DNA from: Jannaschia sp. S6380
GTDB taxonomy: Bacteria > Pseudomonadota > Alphaproteobacteria > Rhodobacterales > Rhodobacteraceae
NCBI RefSeq assembly: GCF_023015695.1
Contig: NZ_JALKAS010000001.1
Coordinates: 2,356,001-2,420,000, forward strand
Reading direction: 5' to 3'
DNA: 64,000 nucleotides
The notes below the pieces were generated by a model, which saw only the letters and a list, made by a program, of their open reading frames with translations, was not told the origin of the DNA and ran no database searches. Position numbers and translations under genes: made by a program. Each line of letters opens with the position of its first letter. Within the stretch, counting starts at the first letter, position 1. Of the stretch, positions 60,858-64,000 are shown one piece after another.

Positions 60858-61667
60858 TCAGGTGTCCGCCATCGCCGCAGGCGCCGTGACCTGCCGTCCG
60901 CCCGCCCCGCGGATCGCGCCCTTACCGCGCACGGTCAGATCGCTGACGAAGGCGAACTGGTCGCGCATGTCGAACGGATACGCCTTGAGCTTGTAGTGCG
61001 TCCCCCAGGGGGTCTCGGACAGCATGACGAGCACCGGACGGTCGTAGTCGAGATAGGCGCTGGTCAGGGCGATGTTCCGCAAGGCCGCGCGCACCGCCTC
61101 GGCATCATGGTCCGGTGCCAGAAAGAAATCGGTCACGCACATCAGTGTCCGGGTGCCGTCATTGCCGTTCGAGACGTTCTGATCCCAGAGCCTGATATGC
61201 GGCACGGTAACGATATCGTCCGACGGCGTCCGCAGGCGGATGGCGCGCATGCCGACGGATTGCACCTCGCCGTAGTCGCCGCCGATCTCGATCCAGTCAC
61301 CGGGACGATAAGGCTTCTCGAAGATGGCGACGGTTCCGGCGATCAGGCTGCTGACATAGTCCTTGAACGCGAAACCGATCGCCACGCTTGCCGCGCCGGC
61401 GATGACCAGAAAATTCTGGAAGGTGATGTTGAAGACGATCGGGATGATCCACAGGACCGCCCCGACCAGCAGCACCAACCGGATCAGCGGAACCGCCCCC
61501 AGGACATACAGGCGCGCCCGGCTGGGCCCGCGTTCGGCAATATACGGGAACGATTTTCGCACCACGAAGATGATCAGCCAGGTCCCAAGGACGATCAGCG
61601 CCAGTTTCAGGAAGCTGATGTCCTGGATGTCGTTGATCAGTCGGGCGGCGGGGGTGTCCTGGTCCAT
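60858..61667 (-). CDS. MscS-family small-conductance mechanosensitive channel
   Basis: Membrane channel of 269 residues. Helices lie at about residues 20-38 and 55-78. The pore helix with the beta-domain follows: VIAGAASVAIGFAFKDYVSSL, VAIFEKPYRPGDWIEIG and GEVQSVGMRAIRLRT. It would release solutes on hypo-osmotic shock. Its ATG is 3 bases after the stop of the unknown gene upstream, so the two form an operon. Confidence 0.92.
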   Translation of the reverse strand: MDQDTPAARLINDIQDISFLKLALIVLGTWLIIFVVRKSFPYIAERGPSRARLYVLGAVPLIRLVLLVGAVLWIIPIVFNITFQNFLVIAGAASVAIGFAFKDYVSSLIAGTVAIFEKPYRPGDWIEIGGDYGEVQSVGMRAIRLRTPSDDIVTVPHIRLWDQNVSNGNDGTRTLMCVTDFFLAPDHDAEAVRAALRNIALTSAYLDYDRPVLVMLSETPWGTHYKLKAYPFDMRDQFAFVSDLTVRGKGAIRGAGGRQVTAPAAMADT

Positions 61668-61670
61668 GTT

Positions 61671-62858
61671 TCAGAGCCTGTCCCTGGGAAAACCGGCATT
61701 GCCGAGCGCCGAACGGATGGCCGGATAGGCGACCGGGTTGACGCGCAGCATGGTGACGTCGGGGCGGACATGGCTGTCGCGCAGCACATGCCCCGTCTCG
61801 ATCAGCGCGGGGATCACGGCGTCGGTATCCGGAAGGGGCAGAACCCGGTGCAGCAGCGGCGCGGGCAACGCGCCGTGGATCAGCAGCGCGTGCAGCGACA
61901 GAAGCGCGCTTTGCCGGTTCGACGGCGGCAGGGCGAAGTCGTCAGCATGGGCGATCCAGTAGGTATCGTCGTCGCCCAGACCGGCAGGCACCTCGGATCC
62001 GTCCTCGTCGGGGCGCAGATCGCTCAGCGCGGCGCGCCACATGGCCCAGGCGATCCAGGGGATGCCCAGCGACCGTGCGGCCAGGCGGTTGAACCAATCG
62101 CGCGTCCGCCGCTCCTCGGGGTCCTCGAATACGTCGGCGCCGGTATCGGCCAGGCGGAAGCGACGGCTGCCCGATCGGGCGTCCCGCGACAGAAGGCAAA
62201 GCCAGGCCTGCAGCCGTGCCCCGTCGAAGGCCTGGAACGTATAGGCCGACGGCAGCAGCAGGGCCGCATCCACCGCCTTCGTCAGATACGCCCAGGCCCA
62301 GGAGCCGCAGCCGATCAGGATCCGCCGGTCGGAGGCCACGATGGCGTCGACAAGCGCGCGGACCGTATCCAGCCCCGCCGCGTCGCGCAGGAACCACGCC
62401 TCCAGCCGTGGAAGGACCAGCACGCCGGATCCCGAAAGATCGGGCGCATCCGGGCCCGGCCGCTCGATCAGCAGGTGTCGCGCCGGCGGGTGGCGCAGTT
62501 CCAGCCCATGTGCCGCGGCCCAGCTTTCCACGACATCCGGGTCGCCACCGGGCGGCATGATCGCGACCTGCACGCGCGCCGCCTGCGACGGCCGGGCCAG
62601 CCATTCGGCGTAGCTGTGCGTCATGTCGTCGAGGATCGGCTGGCAGGCGGGCGGGCGCGCCACCTCGTCCAGCCGGTCGGGGCCCAGGTGACCCAGGCGT
62701 TCGGGCTCGATCAGGGGGGCGTCGGGCTCGGCGCGGTCGAACACCGCGCGCAGGTCCGCCCAGACGCGCTGGACGGCCTCGTCCCGCGGCATCGTCGGCC
62801 AGTCGTAGTTGCCCAGGGACCGAAGGCGGCGCGGGGCGAGCGGATCTTGATCGGGCAT
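61671..62858 (-). CDS. Unrecognised 395-residue protein paired with an MscS channel
   Basis: Soluble protein without signal peptide or membrane helix. Visible segments: YDWPTMPRDEAVQRVWADL near the N-terminus, a central VLPRLEAWFLRDAAGLDTVR, GCGSWAWAYLTKAVD, and a C-terminal HVRPDVTMLRVNPVAYPAIR. No nucleotide-binding or catalytic motif is clear to me. The steady Trp-rich conserved-looking blocks and tight link to the MscS gene (3 bases) suggest it acts with the channel, for instance as a cytoplasmic partner. Start ATG at 62858 is preferred over longer options. Confidence 0.72.
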   Translation of the reverse strand: MPDQDPLAPRRLRSLGNYDWPTMPRDEAVQRVWADLRAVFDRAEPDAPLIEPERLGHLGPDRLDEVARPPACQPILDDMTHSYAEWLARPSQAARVQVAIMPPGGDPDVVESWAAAHGLELRHPPARHLLIERPGPDAPDLSGSGVLVLPRLEAWFLRDAAGLDTVRALVDAIVASDRRILIGCGSWAWAYLTKAVDAALLLPSAYTFQAFDGARLQAWLCLLSRDARSGSRRFRLADTGADVFEDPEERRTRDWFNRLAARSLGIPWIAWAMWRAALSDLRPDEDGSEVPAGLGDDDTYWIAHADDFALPPSNRQSALLSLHALLIHGALPAPLLHRVLPLPDTDAVIPALIETGHVLRDSHVRPDVTMLRVNPVAYPAIRSALGNAGFPRDRL

Positions 62859-63009
62859 CGACGGTCCTGGTTGCGCCTGCGCGACCCTAGCGCCTCGGGC
62901 GCCCCGCGCAAAGCCGCCCCGAACGCGGCCCATGCAAACGCCGCCCTATACAAACGCACACGAAGGCTGTAGCGGGCGGCCCTTGCCCTATCGACAGGAT
63001 GATGACGCG

Positions 63010-64000
63010 GTGAAGAAGGCTCTGGCAGAGGCGCTCGACGCGCGCGGATACGACACGTTGACCCCGGTGCAGCAGGCCGTGCTCGCCCCCGAACTGGCTG
63101 GGCGCGACCTCCTGGTCTCGGCGCAGACCGGGTCGGGCAAGACGCTGGGCTTCGGCCTGGCCATCGCGCCGACCCTGCTGGGCGAGGCGGAGACGTTCGG
63201 CCCGGCCGGCGCCCCGCTGGCCCTGGTCATCGCGCCGACGCGGGAATTGGCGATGCAGGTCCGCCGGGAGCTGACATGGCTCTATGACGGGGCCGGGGCG
63301 ACGGTCGCCTCCTGCGTGGGCGGGATGGACATGCGCGACGAACGCCGCGCGCTGGATCGCGGTGCGCATGTCGTCGTGGCGACGCCCGGACGGCTGCGCG
63401 ATCACATCACCCGCGGATCCGTCGACCTGACGGCGATCCGCGCCATCGTCCTGGACGAGGCCGACGAGATGCTGGACCTCGGCTTCCGCGAGGATCTGGA
63501 GTTCATTCTGGGCGAGGCCCCGACCGCGCGGCAGACCCTGCTCTTCTCGGCCACGGTCCCGGCGGCGATCGCCCGGCTAGCCGAAAGCTATCAGACGAAT
63601 GCCGAACGAGTGGCCACCACGACGGGCGCCAGCCAGCATGCCGACATCGCCTATCATGCGCTGACGGTCTCGGCGCGGGACGCCGAGAATGCCATCATCA
63701 ACGTCCTGCGCTTTCACGAGGCGCCGAACGCCATCGTCTTCTGCAATACCCGTGCGATGGTGAACCGCCTGACGACGCGGCTGTCGAACCGGGGATTTTC
63801 GGTCGTGGCCCTGTCGGGCGAACTGTCGCAGGCGGAGCGTACGCACGCGCTGCAGGCGATGCGCGACGGGCGCGCGCGGGTCTGCGTGGCGACCGACGTG
63901 GCCGCGCGCGGGATCGACCTGCCGAACCTGGACCTGGTGGTTCATGCCGAACTGCCCGGCAGCCATGAGACGCTGCTGCACCGGTCGGGACGGACGGGCC
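63010..64000 (+). CDS. DEAD-box RNA helicase, N-terminal part
   Basis: ATP-dependent RNA helicase cut by the window end after about 330 residues. All core motifs are present in order: Q motif (RGYDTLTPVQQ), AQTGSGKT, PTRELA, GG, TPGR, LDEADEML, FSAT, then the second RecA domain with VFCNTRA, VATDVAARGIDLP and HRSGRTG. The start is a GTG (KKALAEALDARGY); a nearby ATG is out of frame and stops at once. The DeaD/CsdA group is likely, pending the missing C-terminal domain. Confidence 0.93.
   Translation, partial: MKKALAEALDARGYDTLTPVQQAVLAPELAGRDLLVSAQTGSGKTLGFGLAIAPTLLGEAETFGPAGAPLALVIAPTRELAMQVRRELTWLYDGAGATVASCVGGMDMRDERRALDRGAHVVVATPGRLRDHITRGSVDLTAIRAIVLDEADEMLDLGFREDLEFILGEAPTARQTLLFSATVPAAIARLAESYQTNAERVATTTGASQHADIAYHALTVSARDAENAIINVLRFHEAPNAIVFCNTRAMVNRLTTRLSNRGFSVVALSGELSQAERTHALQAMRDGRARVCVATDVAARGIDLPNLDLVVHAELPGSHETLLHRSGRTG

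Noticed and set aside
1..64000. CRISPR array, insertion sequence or prophage
   Set aside because: No regularly spaced repeats, transposase, phage structural or integrase genes were found on either strand.

Overview
The window is a dense, GC-rich piece of an alphaproteobacterial chromosome. Many traits point to a Rhodobacteraceae (Roseobacter-group) bacterium: the formate dehydrogenase accessory island with DUF3305/DUF3306/DUF6494/DUF6505, the tupBCA tungstate transporter, the paa phenylacetate locus, a sulfoquinovose synthase and a capsule exporter. This assignment is inferred from gene content; no rRNA or other marker gene is present. Genes are packed with ATGA/GTGA overlaps. No gene-free stretch reaches 300 bases (the longest, about 250, is at 39040-39288). 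No insertion sequence, integrase, prophage or CRISPR array was seen.

Layout. 1-8417: surface-glycan genes, with a capsule-export membrane protein (partial), KpsM-type permease, GT2 glycosyltransferase, UDP-galactopyranose mutase, sugar-nucleotide epimerase, UDP-sulfoquinovose synthase, sulfotransferase and a DUF4422-GT8 glycosyltransferase. 8549-10742: tungstate ABC transporter. 10745-22174: periplasmic membrane-bound formate dehydrogenase (alpha, beta, gamma, TAT partner, TorD chaperone) and its accessory island, plus an unrecognised 41-residue membrane protein. 22171-34230: an uncharacterised catabolic locus with a CUT1-type sugar ABC transporter, PfkB kinase, NagB-II-like SIS protein, argininosuccinate-lyase-like enzyme, ROK regulator, two-domain PIG-L deacetylase and DMT transporter. 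34240-42868: tRNA-Pro(CGG), a chemoreceptor-like fragment, DMT transporter, leuB, a nuclease/phosphatase, a membrane protein, leuD, a DUF4198/HupE pair and topoisomerase IB. 42905-51489: idonate/gluconate dehydrogenases, a LacI regulator with a clear operator, and a sugar isomerase/Gfo-Idh-MocA/Rbs-type ABC operon. 51468-60840: the phenylacetyl-CoA pathway (paaX, paaZ, paaI, paaK, TetR regulator, paaABCDE with a DUF3291 gene inserted). 60858-64000: MscS channel with an unknown partner and the start of a DEAD-box helicase.

How the genes fit together. The tungstate importer lies next to a molybdopterin formate dehydrogenase and probably supplies its metal. The accessory proteins (TorD, Mrp, polyferredoxin, lipoate-ligase-like) plausibly serve cofactor insertion and Fe-S assembly. 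The paa genes cover activation of phenylacetate (PaaK), epoxidation (PaaABCDE), ring cleavage (PaaZ) and CoA salvage (PaaI); the later beta-oxidation genes are not here. The two sugar loci each pair an ABC importer with catabolic enzymes and a local regulator.

The best candidate for an undescribed system is 22171-34230. Its mix of a de-N-acetylase, a C-N lyase of the fumarase/argininosuccinate lyase superfamily, a sugar kinase and a glucosamine-phosphate deaminase-like protein suggests breakdown of an N-substituted amino sugar conjugate, but the substrate cannot be read from the sequence.
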